Part shown: positions 1 to 11,000 of the stretch, piece by piece | Numbering within the stretch: position 1 is the stretch's first letter | How the letters are laid out: the number at the start of each line of letters is the position of its first letter | Assembly: GCA_965178125.1 (NCBI GenBank) | Contig: OZ237767.1 | Span: 620,001-684,000 of the forward strand | DNA: 64,000 nt | Reading direction: 5' to 3' | Origin: Bilabrum cf. latius | Taxonomy: Eukaryota > Bigyra: Bicosoecida > Bigyra > Bicosoecida | Position numbers and translations under genes: made by a program | The notes under the pieces: model-generated | What the model was told of the DNA's origin: nothing | Database searches by the model: none | What the model saw: only the letters and a program-made list of their open reading frames with translations

Positions 1-854
1 GTACCCCGGCCCCGGCCCAGAGGGCGACCCATCCCGCAGGGCGTACCCCGTGAGCTCAACGGACATGTCCCGCAGCTCGACGCCCCAGACCGGCGGCGGG
101 ATCGCCTGCTCGGCGCCATGCGCAGCAGCACTACCGTGCAATGCGCCTGCGTCGTCCACGAGCTCGTCACCCACGGCGAGCCCCGTGCCCTCTCGCGGCA
201 ACCCGGAGACGAGGGGAACAAACACGCAGGACCAGTCGCTGCCGTTCCCAGGGGCCGTCCCCGACTCCGGCTCGGCCTGCCCCTGCCCCTGCCCCTGCAC
301 GAGGCACCAAGGGCCCGGCCCGCTCCAGCCCTCGCTCCCGTTGGTGCTGCCTCCTTCACCCTGGGGAACAGCTCCAAGCGGGAGCCGGAACGCAAGCACC
401 GGGGGATTGGACTGCGCCTCCGCGGTGTAGCCGGGCAACCGTGCGACGGCTGGTTCGTTGCCACCGTGCGACCCATTCCCCCCGGGCAGCCCGCCCTCCT
501 CCGGCAATCCCCCTCCTCCTCCTCCTCCGTCGCCGAGCCCCTGCCAGCGTGCCATCACCGCCGATAGGACGCCGGTGCTGACCAGGCCCAGGCCAAACTG
601 CTCGGGAACAGGGACCGGGATCGCGTTTCCCGCGTCTTTGACCACCCGCAGTTCCTCGTCGGATTTGCCTTCCCTGAGGTCGGACCCGGGCATGGGGAAC
701 AGCGCCCTCCGCTCCCACGGAGGCACGTCGCACCAGAGCCCGCCCCACCCCCCCGTGCACCGGCACCATGCCCCGCCACTGCCAGGGGGGGTCGCGCTCC
801 CATCCCGCCAGCCGGTGATCCTGCTGCTGCTGGTGCTGCTGCTGCTGGTGCTGC

Positions 855-886
<32 letters not shown>

Positions 887-3800
887 GTGCTGCTGCTGCT
901 GCTGCTCCCCCCCGCAAGGTTGCTCTCCCCGTCCATGTGTGCCCACCTCCTGTGGCACTCCCCGTGCACCCCGCAGGACACCCTCGAGCAAGGGTCCCCC
1001 GGCAGCATCAGGCTCCCGAACAGCTCCAGTCCGGCCGCGTTCAGGTACAGTGACCCGCCCTGCGTCTCGTCTGCCTGCCTGAGCCGGAAGGCACGGAAGG
1101 CCAAAGGAAACCGTGGCTCTAGCCCAGCACCAGCACCAGCACCAGCACCAGCACCAGCACCAGCACCAGCACCAGCACCAGCACCAGCACCAGCACCAGC
1201 ACCAGCACCAGCACCAGCACCAGCACCAGCACCAGCACCAGCGCTGGCCAGACCAGCCCCGGACCCCTGCACCGCCTGCATCCAGGAAGGCACGCGGAGG
1301 CTCCAGGCAGCCGCGGCCGTGCGGTGGCCCAGGGTGGAGTCGTTGCGGTGTCGCCGCAGAGACACCCACGCGCCCCCGTGCACCTGCATGCGATGCACCA
1401 GGGACTCCATGCCGCCCACGGAATCGCTGCTGCTGCCCGCCCGACCTGGCTCGGACGATAGCTGCTGCTGCTAGGGAGCACGTGTGGTGGAAAGCAGAGG
1501 CGGGGCATCCTTCCCGACCCATGCGTCCAGGTCCCACGATGCGAGCACGTCCATCCTCCCCGAGATGGAGTCCCGCAGGCGGTATGCAGTGGGCTGCACC
1601 CTGAGCCCATCGCCCAGGTCCAGCACCCACTCGGTGCCGCGCCTGGCCCTCGAGAAGCACAGAGGACCCTCTCGCGATGCGTCCAGCAGGCAGGCAGCCC
1701 CCTGAGGAAACGGGGATGGGGGCGAGCCCGCCAGGTCCGGGGCCTCTACTCGCACGCAGGTGCGGCCCGCCCCCTCGGCGCCCACCAGGCACGACTCCGA
1801 CCCCGGGTTGAATCCGCCCGGGAAGGCCCGGGTGCCCATGTGAGTGCCCAGCCAGCGCACTACGCCAACGTCCCCCATGTCCCCCAGGGGAATTCCCCCG
1901 GAGATGCCCTCGTGGTCGAGTCGGTCCAGCTGCGCCTGGACCGTGCCCCTTGGGCGCAGCTGCAGGGGCCTCCACGCGATGGGCATGGCCAGGACGGGGC
2001 TCGGCTCCGACCTCCCGCCGTTGAGGGCATCCCGCGGCAGCTGCAGCTCGCTCTCGCCCGCAGTGCGCTGCACCCTCGGCACGGCCTGCAGCCCGAAGCT
2101 TAGGCCCCCCACGCTCTCCTCGACTCTCCCCAGCACCGCGGCCGAGCCAGAGGGCGAGGTCACCTTGGACCCGCGGTCCATGTCACGCACCATGCCCGAC
2201 GTGTCAAGGCGCACATGGGCGCTGGTGAGCCCGCTCGTGCGACTGGGATCCTCGAAGGCGTGCAGCCAGGCGGGACCCGCGAGTTGCATGGGGTGTTCCG
2301 CCAGCAGCAGCGGAGGCTAGGAGGATACGGACGGGGCCGTCCATCGAGGGGCGGGTGAGCTGCCCGATGCTCCATAGGGCCGCACCAGCCCACCCCGTTC
2401 GGTGCCCGGTACCTGCATGGTGCCCAGCACCGCTGGAAGACCGGCCAGGTCCACGGGGGCCAGGTGGTAGAGGCCAGGGGGCGAGGGCGGGGGCCAGGCC
2501 CGCACCGTCCTTGGGAGGGCCAGAGGGAGAGAAGGGGGGCGGCTCTTGCTCGCATCGTTAGCATTGCTCGCATCATCACCATTGCCTGATACCGCTGCTG
2601 CTGCTGCTGCTGCTGAGGATGATAGTGATGATGAGCGTCGACGATTTGGGGAGGGGGTGCCTGCCGATGTCCCTCTGCCCTCGGCCCCCACTAGCCGGGG
2701 GGTGCGCACCTGGCGCCAGGCCAGAGCCGCGGCTGGATGGCTGGACCTTTGCTGTTGTTGTTCTTCTTCCACATCCCACCGCACGACCGCTGGGCTGCGC
2801 TCCATGCCCGAGGACACGGGGCGCAGCTCTGCATGCGGGCTGTAGGGCACCTCTGCCACTATGGGGTGGGAGGGTGCCGAGTAGTAGAGCGCGTCCCGCG
2901 GCATGTGCAGCCGAAGGGGGCCCGGGACCGAGGCCGGCTGGAACCGCACTGCGACGTCCACGGAGAATGTCGTGCCCCTGGGCAGGTCCTCCTCCTGACT
3001 CGCGGTGAGGTTCGCCAGCAGGTCAGAGGTGAGGCCCAGGTAGGGTCCGATGAGCCGATCGGCGGTTTCCAGTGGGAGAGGGCATGCCAGTTTGGCCACC
3101 TGCGCGGCATCGGCTGCGAGGGTGCTGTCCGATGGCCCGCCTGCGATCACCCCAGCGAGGACCAGACCCGTGGATGCTACTTCAGACGAGTTGCTGCGGG
3201 TGTCCATCGCAGAGTTCCGTGCTGGGTGCAGGCACTGCGATCGCTCGATCACGGCAAAGGCAGGCCCTCCCTCCCCCCCCTCTGCCCCCGCTACACCTCC
3301 TCCTCCTCCTCCGCTCCCACCTCCCTGCTGCTGCTCCCAGGCCGGGTCAGTCACCCGGATGGAATCTCGCAAGGGGTACCTGAATCCGAACTGCCAGGGC
3401 CGGGGCGGGCGAGTGAGGAAGGCCGGCTGGTCCGTGCGCACGCCAACCCGAAGCACTCCCCTGCCGCTGTGGTGCGAAGGCAGCTGCAGCCTAGGGTAGA
3501 TGGGCTTGACCTCGCAGAACTCGCCGAAGGCAGAGGCGCCCCCCGTGCACTCGCACAGACCCAGGGTCTCGTTGCAGTACCCCCGGGGCCCGCAGTCCAG
3601 ACCCCAGCACGGGGACATTGCGCCCTCCCCCCCACTCGGGTGCAGGGTCACCACCAGCTGCCGCTCCAATCCCTGCAGCTGGGGAGAGGCCGGCGAGGGC
3701 GCCATCCCCGTCCCCGTCCCCGTGCACCGGCCCGGGTCGAACCAGTCGTGTGGCAGCTGAAACACAGAGCCCGGTGCCCCGGAAGGGTCCATCTGCAGCC

Positions 3801-4614
3801 CGGCCACCCCCGTGCGCAGCGCAGCCACCGAGGTGTCCCGGTACACCACCTGCAGCACGCCGCCTCCGATGCCGCTGCCACCGTGCCGGAGGGTGGCGAT
3901 CGCGTCCAGCTGTCGCTTGCTCCCGAGCCTGGATGGATCCGCCCCTGCTGCTGATGCTGTTGTTCCCTGGGCCGCGTGCATGGCTCCCTGCACGGCCACT
4001 CGGGTGAACGCCGCCCCCGTGCTCGCTCTCGAGGAGGCGCCCTCGAGGCCCAGGGAGTGCCGAGGGGGGCGGGCCACGTAGTGGTACCTTGTCCCCGTCG
4101 CTGGCTCGTACTCGTCACACCACAGGCAGAGCATGGGGATGTCCCTCATCTCGGGGAAGGCCGCGGACCAGACGGTCGGCAGCGCGTCCTCGTCGTACTG
4201 CACCAGCGACACGCCTCGAGTGGCCCGGAAGAAACGGTCCGTGGGGACGTAGTCGCCCGGCGGCATGAACATGATTGCATTGGATTTCGCGTTAAACGCC
4301 AGCTGCGTATACGTCTCGCCTTGCAGGCGGATGCTGGGCCGGAGGGCCGAGGAGTTGCGGCGAGCGGCGCCTGTCGGGATCGAATCGGCCGGCCCGCCGG
4401 ACGTGCCGTCCGCCGTCACAGTGCGGTCCACATACCCCTGAAACTTGGAATAGTCGTCCAAGAGCAGGTAGTCGGCGACGCAAGCCGCAGTTGCAGTGTA
4501 GCCGGACGCCAAGTCCGAGTGTGTGGCCGTCCACAGCGTGCGCAATCGCTGGGCGGAGGCGAGCGACACGCAGGCAAATTTCGCTAAAATCCGCAGAACA
4601 GTGATGGGTTTCAT
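1..4614 (-). CDS. Secreted multidomain surface protein with EGF-like and discoidin-like domains (3' end beyond window)
   Basis: One frame of 1,538 codons runs from ATG at 4614 to the left edge if TAG at 2317-2319 and 1471-1473 is read as Gln. The N-terminus (MKPITVLRIL...) is a good signal peptide ending near ASA. Visible parts in order: an unrecognised N-terminal region; a Cys-rich EGF-like module near 3500-3610 (CGPRGYCNETLGLCEC); a long Ser/Gly-rich linker; a discoidin (F5/8 C-like) region near 1000-1650 with WVLDLGDGLRVQPTAYRLRD and, further on, WVSLRRHRNDSTLG and AFRAFRLRQ; a second EGF-like module (SCGVHGECHRR ... CRCTGGWGGLWCD) split by a Ser/Thr tract. A second discoidin-like start (VWGVELRDMSVELTGYALRD) lies at the edge. 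An Ala-Gly microsatellite interrupts the first discoidin-like region. Secretion and an adhesive or carbohydrate-binding role are inferred from the domains. No intron is needed. Confidence 0.75.
823..906 (-). repeat. Trinucleotide tract coding Ser/Thr inside an EGF-like module
   Basis: On the minus strand this reads AGC and ACC codons only, giving a run of Ser broken by Thr. It lies between Cys residues of the second EGF-like module of the surface protein, so it is a length-variable insertion within a folded domain. Confidence 0.85.
1126..1242 (-). repeat. Hexanucleotide microsatellite coding (Ala-Gly)n
   Basis: About 19.5 near-perfect copies of ACCAGC on the plus strand. In the gene's frame this gives an uninterrupted Ala-Gly dipeptide run placed between two conserved-looking stretches of the discoidin-like region. 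Because the unit is six bases, copy-number change keeps the frame. Confidence 0.95.
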
Positions 4615-4840
4615 AGACTGTCGTTCATCCAAGCGGCATCGCAGGCAACGGGCCGAGCAGAGTCGCTTCCGATGGGAGCGCGACGCTTCGGCCGAGAGCC
4701 ATGCCGGAAGTGCCGCTGGCCCCGTGGTGTTGGGCCGCCACGGCTCTGGGCCCCGGCTGGCGGCGCCCGGCTGAGCAGACGGAGCACGCAGAGGACTTTA
4801 GCAAGTGTGCCATGCAGTTCATTTCATCACTCATCGATCC

Positions 4841-6910
4841 TCACTGCCGGATCGCGCGCACCTCGACCTCCGAGCCCCCCTCCCCATCCCCCTCCCCCTC
4901 CGCCCCGACCACACCGTCACCATCATCGCCACCGCTGGCATCCGGCGTCCAGGTGCTCCCGGGCGGCACGAGCAGGATCCCCCCATCGAATCCGAACTGC
5001 ACGAAAGGAACCTTCTCTCCCGCGAAGCAGGGCCGCGCCCGCACTGGCACCTGCGCCCCCGCCGTGGAGTTGTACTCCAGGTGCATGCTCGACCCCCACG
5101 AGCCACCAGCCCCACCCACAGCCCCGGGCCAATCGAACCCGGTCGCAAACCAGCCAAGCCGCTGCATGGCCTGCTCCTCGTCGGGGTTTGTCCCGACAGC
5201 CGCGTAGCAGTATCCAGACCTGCTCACTGTGGCCTGGATCTGGGGCAGCTGAGGGAGGTCGAACCCTCCCGTGATCATCGTGAAGTTCCACGACGACTGC
5301 GACTGCGACTGCGACTGGGACTACGACCGGGACTGGGACTGGGACTGGGAATGCTCTATGCCCTCACTGCCGCTGCTGCTGTTCCCTGGGAGAAACGCGC
5401 CGGGCACGTGCGCCCACACGTAGTCGCGGTCGTTGAAAGCCCTCGCCCCCTGGAACAGCCGCTGCAGAGTGAACCCGATCCCGGACACCTGCAGCAGGGC
5501 AGGCGCACCGGGGAGGGTGCTATCGTGCAGTGAACTCAGCACGCCCCCCAAGCCAGCGAGGCTCTTCACCACCGCCCTGTTCGGCGTGTCTGCGTGCACC
5601 GCCCCGCGGTAGGCCGCCGGCAGCGCAAGCACCACGTCACCTCCACCCGACTCGGAGCCTGAAACAGCACGGCCCTCGTGCCCGCCCTGAGCAGGCAGGA
5701 CCAGCAGCGACGCCCCCGCGAACCCAGTGTATCTGTGGCTGTCCGCCGGCAGGAAGCCCGTGTCGTCCCCTGCGAGCGCCCCCCTGGCAGCCCAGGCCCT
5801 AAGGTCGGGAGAGGAGAACAGGGCCAGCGTGCTGCGCTCGTCACCCACCTGCGGGTCCAGGTTCACCGCGGTGGCCGCGAGGTACGTGCTGTTCCCCGTG
5901 AACAGGTTCCGCAACCGCGCGGCGCCCGATCCGCCGCCGCTGCAGGCCGCCCCGTTGCCCGCGGTCCCGGGCTGCAGCAGACGGAAGGGCGCGTGGCCGC
6001 CGGGAAGGTTCACGAACTAGTCGAACCTCAGAGAACCTTCATCAGTGAGCTCCAGCAGGGCGGCGTGATTCCCGGGTTCGGGGTATGACTGGAAGGCAGC
6101 GAGCAGGCCAACCGTGCCCGAGGGCAGAAGCACGGGGTTGGGGCTGAGCAGGGCGGGGGCGGCGGGGGGCAGCCAGCCAGAGGACGGCCCGGGGGGCGGG
6201 ACCCAGCTGCTGTTGTAGCACACGGGGTTGGTCTGGGTCCACGCAGCGGGGGTGGAGGGGTCTGCTCCCTGGGCTGCGGAGAGGAGCAGCACGCAGCGCT
6301 TGCTATCGGACGCAGCAGACGCCCCCAGCCAGACCTTGCCGCCCGCCTCCAGCAGCGGGGTGCCGGACAGTGCGATGCCACCGAGTCCTGTTTGGGCGGT
6401 AGAGTCGCTCGATTCGTCACGCGACCGCTGCCGGAGACCCTGCAGCGGCGTGGCAGCGCTGGAAGGTGAGTTCCAGGTAGCCCCGCCGTCGGTGCTGCTG
6501 AGCACCGACACGCTTCCCGTCGTGGAATTGGCCCCTGCGCAGCTGTGTCCAACAGCATAGATTGTATTGTCACGCCAAGACACCGAAAACAAGGATGCCC
6601 CGTTCGCGAGCGGAAGAGACGACAGTGAGACCCAGCTTTCGAAGCCGCCTTGCGCATCGCCGGCAAACACCTGGCTCGGGTTGCATTTTTGAATCGTGCC
6701 GGCCGGCTTGCTTCCTACTGCAATTAGACCTTTACGGTTCAAGCAAGAAGCCACGGCTGAGACGTTGCCCACGTGACCTCCAGACTACTCCCATTGCCAC
6801 AAAAGCTCCAGGAATCCAAGGCTGGAATCGCGCATCTCCCGGACTCCCTACGCCCAAGCTGCTCTGCACAGTAGTATGAACCCAATAGCACACACAGCTG
6901 GCACTTGCAT
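4841..6910 (-). CDS. Secreted Asp-box (sialidase-like propeller) protein
   Basis: 689 codons plus TGA at 4841-4843. The start at 6910 is supported by a clear signal peptide (MQVPAVCAIGFILLCRAAWA). TAG at 6848-6850 follows directly, then more in-frame TAG at 6785, 6017 and 5321. The mature chain contains an Asp-box (SSTDGGATW) and blade-like segments such as FSSPDLRAW, typical of six-bladed sialidase/BNR propellers. I do not see the full catalytic set of a sialidase (Arg triad, FRIP), so enzyme activity is not claimed. A Ser-Gln dipeptide tract at about 5290-5352 joins the propeller to a C-terminal domain of roughly 145 residues with an acidic Gly/Asp/Glu-rich end. The downstream co-oriented neighbour is also secreted, 226 bp away. 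No introns are required. Confidence 0.8.
5290..5352 (-). repeat. Ser-Gln dipeptide repeat with TAG in the Gln register
   Basis: Minus-strand codons alternate TCC/TCG (Ser) with CAG (Gln), with one CGG (Arg). The TAG at 5321-5323 occupies exactly a Gln slot of the alternation, one base away from CAG. This is direct local evidence for TAG read as Gln. Confidence 0.9.
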
Positions 6911-7297
6911 TGCAGCACGTGTGCTTCTGCGAGGGCAAGGCTGCTTCTGCCGATGCGCCGGCGAAGCCACAGCCGGCGTGACGAACGTTGCAGTGCTACC
7001 TGGGCTCAGCAAATTGCATCAGGCCCTGTTTATCCCGTAGATTCACGGACATTTCTTTGTTGATCGTGAAGTTGACCTGATTGCGGCGCCTGCGTGTCGA
7101 AACCGTCGACGTGTGGCGACCGAGATTCCAGCTGCAACTTAGAAAGATGCCAGAAGGCGTCTACGTTTGAAAAGAAGAGGAGTATTGTAAATTCCACGCA
7201 TCTAAGACAAGCATGACGACCGCCTACGATACCATCGTTTCCATTGCGCCGAGCGCATCCATCTCGAACGGTACGACTTGAAATGTCAGATTTCAAA
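6911..7297. other. Intergenic spacer
   Basis: About 390 bp of lower G+C than the flanking genes. It presumably holds the promoter of the Asp-box protein gene and the 3' end of the small hypothetical gene. I see no RNA gene or repeat in it. Confidence 0.5.
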
Positions 7298-7888
7298 TCA
7301 AAACGATCCGCTCGGTGGGGCCCCACTCTCCTTCGGACCTGTCCGAGATAAGGATAATGATCTCAAGTGCTGAAACATACTAGACTTTGGCGAATCGCTC
7401 ATGCTTGCTTGCCCAGAGCCGGTCGTGGTGCTGCTATCGGTGTATCCACCCGAGCTGACCGCAGGTAAGTCGACTCCAACGCGCATTTGCCGTGCGTACA
7501 TCCGCAACTAGTCGGATGGATGCATCACAGATCCCGGAGCTCTCGCATCTGACGGTCCTGGCGGCGTAAGCATCCGTCCTTGTGGCTCGCTGCGTGCTGG
7601 AGCAGGTGCTGCCGCTGTTGCACGCCCTGATCCTTCCCGGTGGGATCCCCACCTCGACTCGTTCTTCGCGCTTGGGGATGGCGTGCAATACTTCCAACGA
7701 GAGGGCTGCCATTTTGAGTCTACGGTCGCAGTACGACAGGTGCCACCACCTGTTCTTGGTGGCGCTACGTCGTTGACAAGCGCAGCCCATGCCGTATCTC
7801 CTTTTGTCCCCGTGTCTCTGGCATCAGAGCTTCGCGTGCGTATGCCTGAAAAGTCAGGAAGAGATTGCTCGCTGTGCTGCATTTCCAT
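7298..7888 (-). CDS. Small hypothetical protein, Ser/Thr/Arg-rich
   Basis: From ATG at 7888 the frame runs 196 codons to TGA at 7298-7300, crossing one TAG at 7508-7510. The frame is also open upstream to about 8065 without another ATG, so a 5' exon or longer start is possible. The product is rich in Ser, Thr, Pro and Arg with no recognisable domain. It lies in a 1.2 kb stretch of lower G+C between two minus-strand genes. I rate it plausible because the open frame extends well past the TAG and stops at TGA like its neighbours, but composition alone does not prove coding. Confidence 0.35.
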
Positions 7889-8097
7889 CCTCGTGCTATG
7901 TGTGTCTTGGTGTGGTGCAGTGCGAAATGCACGGTCGGCGACGGAGAAACTCGCTCGTTCTTGGCTCGATTGCTCCGACGCTCGCGCATCGCCGATTCTC
8001 CGATCGCAGCTGGTTAGCAATCCTGTCGTAATCAGCTTGTCAGCAAACAGAAATAAAATCGTGCAATCAATTCATGTCGTTCACAAGCAATCGTTCA

Positions 8098-11000
8098 TCA
8101 AGTCTCCATGTGGCTCCAGGTTGCAGGAGACTGCCCGAGGTCCAGCGCCGGGAAACCCGAGGCAGCTCCCGCCGTCGCCTGCTTTGCCGCCGAGCTCACC
8201 GCCGAGCTCACCGCCGAGCATCCCGGCGACGGGCGAGCCCTCCGGGTCCTTGCAGCATGCCGCCCACCAGCAGCGCCGTCCAACGGCACCACCGAGGCTT
8301 GCACGCCGCCGGTCCCGGGGCTCCTCCTCCTCCTGCTGCCCCTGCTGCTGCTGCCACTATACCCGCCTGCAGTGGCCATGCTCCCGCCAGATGGGCTCCT
8401 GCTCCTGCTGCTCCTGCTGCCCGCTCGCCGCTGTCCCCCAGACAGACCCAGACCCGCGCCCGCGGGCGAATACCCCACCGCCGAGCCCTCGCCCTCATCC
8501 TCACCTTCATACTCTCCGCTCTCCATGGGCCCAGCTCCCCCCGTTAGCCCCGCGCCTGCGTCCAGGTCCACAGAGTCCGCCGAGCCCATCCCGCTCTCGC
8601 TGCCCTCGTCACTCTCCGAGGGGCCCGCGGGCCGCATGCGCAGCTAGGTCTGACGCATGCCCCTGCCCCTGCCCCTGCCTCTGCCTCTATGATTAGCTCC
8701 ATGCCGCCGAGACCCCGGGCCACTGGCCCCCATGGGCCCTCCGCTGCTGGCGCTGGACGCCGACCCCGGGCGGGGCCGGCCCCCCTGTAGCCTAGCCAGC
8801 GACTCGGCCTCGTATAGATGTCCCCGAGTCACCTCGTCGTGGTGGCCACGGCTCATGAGCATGCCGAACAGCCCTCCCCCTGACCGTGTGCCACCCGCAT
8901 GCACTGCCTCGTCCTCATCCTCGTCTCCTTCTTCCATCATCCGCACCTGCTGCCCGCTCTGGTCCCCGCCCATGCCAGAGGGCACGCCGAGAGACAGAAG
9001 GGTCCCGCGAGCGCCCTGGTTCTTGCGTACGGTCCTACTACTGCCGCTGCTGTCAGTCACGTCCACACTGCCAAAGTACCCCCGACCCCTGCCCCTAGCA
9101 CCTCCATGCGCATCCCTGCTAGATACACGCATACCCCCAAGCACTAGGCCGGGGAGATGCCCGGCCACGTCCTCGCTCGACCTCATGTCTGCAATGGACA
9201 GGAAGGAGCCACCCCCGTTTGAGCGGGTGAACGAGCCCCGGTCCAAGTCTTGCCCGCCAGTTGCCACTGAGCGAGTTCGCTGGGCCACAAAGGCAACGGC
9301 GCTCGCCGAGTAGTCAGCAACGTGCAGCCCTGCCGTGTTGCTGTCGGCCTAGCTGCTGCTGCTGCTGCTCGCGATCTTCCTGAGCGCGGCTGTTGTGGTT
9401 GCAGTGGTCTCCGAGTTGCCAGCCCGGGAGCGAGCACTCGGCGCCGAGTCCACTGCACGAGGCGCGCCGCCCTCGTGCCTCTTTGTGGCCGCTGCGACTG
9501 CTCCGGCCCTGCTTCTTGACCGATTGGCCTCGGGTTGCGGGTGTCGTCTGCTGGCACCCATGTCATGCCTTCTGCTGTGACCAGCGGCGCTGCCTCGCCC
9601 CTTGGTGCCGCGTGAAGGTGCCTTAGACCCACCCCTGCCCTGCTTCCTGCTCGAAGCGCCTCTGCGCTCTTGCTTCTTGGTCGGAACGCTCCCTTCCTTC
9701 CCCATTGATGCGGGCTTGCTCGCAGCTGAAGCAGACTTGTTCCTTGCCAGTTCAGTTGCCCCCGCTGCCTACTCCCCTGTCCTGGTGCGTGGCCTACCGC
9801 CGCGATTCGTCCTGCTGCCCTCCCGGCTCTTGGCCACGACCGCTGATGGGCGCTTGCGGAGGCTTGCTCGGGTCTCTTTGGGGCCCTCAGAGGGCACGGT
9901 CTCATGCGACTGACTCTTCTCGTCGCTGTGTGCTGCGCTGCTGTGGATGGCTTGCCTCCTGCGCCGTTTGCTGCGAGGAACGGTTGATCCCAGGCTGGCC
10001 TGTGCGCTCGTGTCTTCGACTGCGCCCTTCTTCAGCTCCTTTTGCTCCTGCTAGTGCTGCCTGCCTCTTCCAGTCTTCTTCCTAGCTCGCGGGGCTTTCG
10101 GCTTGGCGCTGCCGCTTGCACCACTTGGTCGATCGTGCAGGGGCCCGCGGGTCCCTTGCCGAGCCGAGGTCCTTGAGACACCCATGCCCATGCGAAGCCC
10201 GCCGCCTCCGATCCAGCCAGTGCCGCTGCCTTCAAGCGAAAGGAGGCTCTGGCTGAGTGGGGCGGTGGCCCCGCCCTAGTCACTGGCAGGAGCATCCTAT
10301 CCCGATGCAGCTCCCTCTGACTCGGCAGACAGCACCCGCCCCAGCTACTGCAGTTCCTGCACCTCCCAATCAGGGCCTGCAACAGTCGCTTGCACTGGCG
10401 CAAGGTGGTGAAGACTGCCTGGCTGCTTGCCCTGCTTCTGCCCTGGGTACCGCCATCCATTCGCTGCTGGTCCTGTAGCACCATCCTCACGCTCTTGTGG
10501 GCCGCTGCTGGCAGCCTGGTGCCTCGGTTGGCCGCCCTTCTAGGGATCAGCACCGTCTACAGGGGGCAGCTGAAGCAGCATGGATTGCAGGTGCTCCTTG
10601 GTGGCCTTGTCAATGTACTAATCCCTGGCATTGCCGATGGGAGACAAGCGCCCCGCGGTGCTGGCCTTCTTCTTGGTGTACTTGGCGCCGTCGGACGATG
10701 CAGCAGATATGTTCAGCAGCTACACTGGAGCTCGCTTGCGGGCGGATCGCCGGACCTTATCATCCGAGGGAGCAGCCTACTTCTAGTCAGCAGAGGCCGA
10801 GCTGGTGGGCCTCTTTTCTTGGGCAGAGTCGATGAGATCCTCCTGGGTCGAGTCCGCGGCCTAGCTCGGGCTTGGCGGGTCCATCATCGCGCCGGCACCC
10901 GAGCTGCTTGGCCTGCGAAACGCGCTGTCCCGCCTGGCAGCAGCTGGCCTGTCCTGCAGGGCCGGCAGCTTGGCTCGGCTGCTTGTGCTCCTCGCCGAGT

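Noticed and set aside
1126-1242. CRISPR-like or satellite array
   Set aside because: It is a six-base perfect microsatellite without spacers, inside a coding exon of a eukaryote.
356-1975. Minus-strand 539-codon frame with a Cys-Trp repeat and poly-Gln
   Set aside because: It is a shifted reading of the Ala-Gly and Ser/Thr microsatellites. The correct frame gives EGF and discoidin-like sequence.
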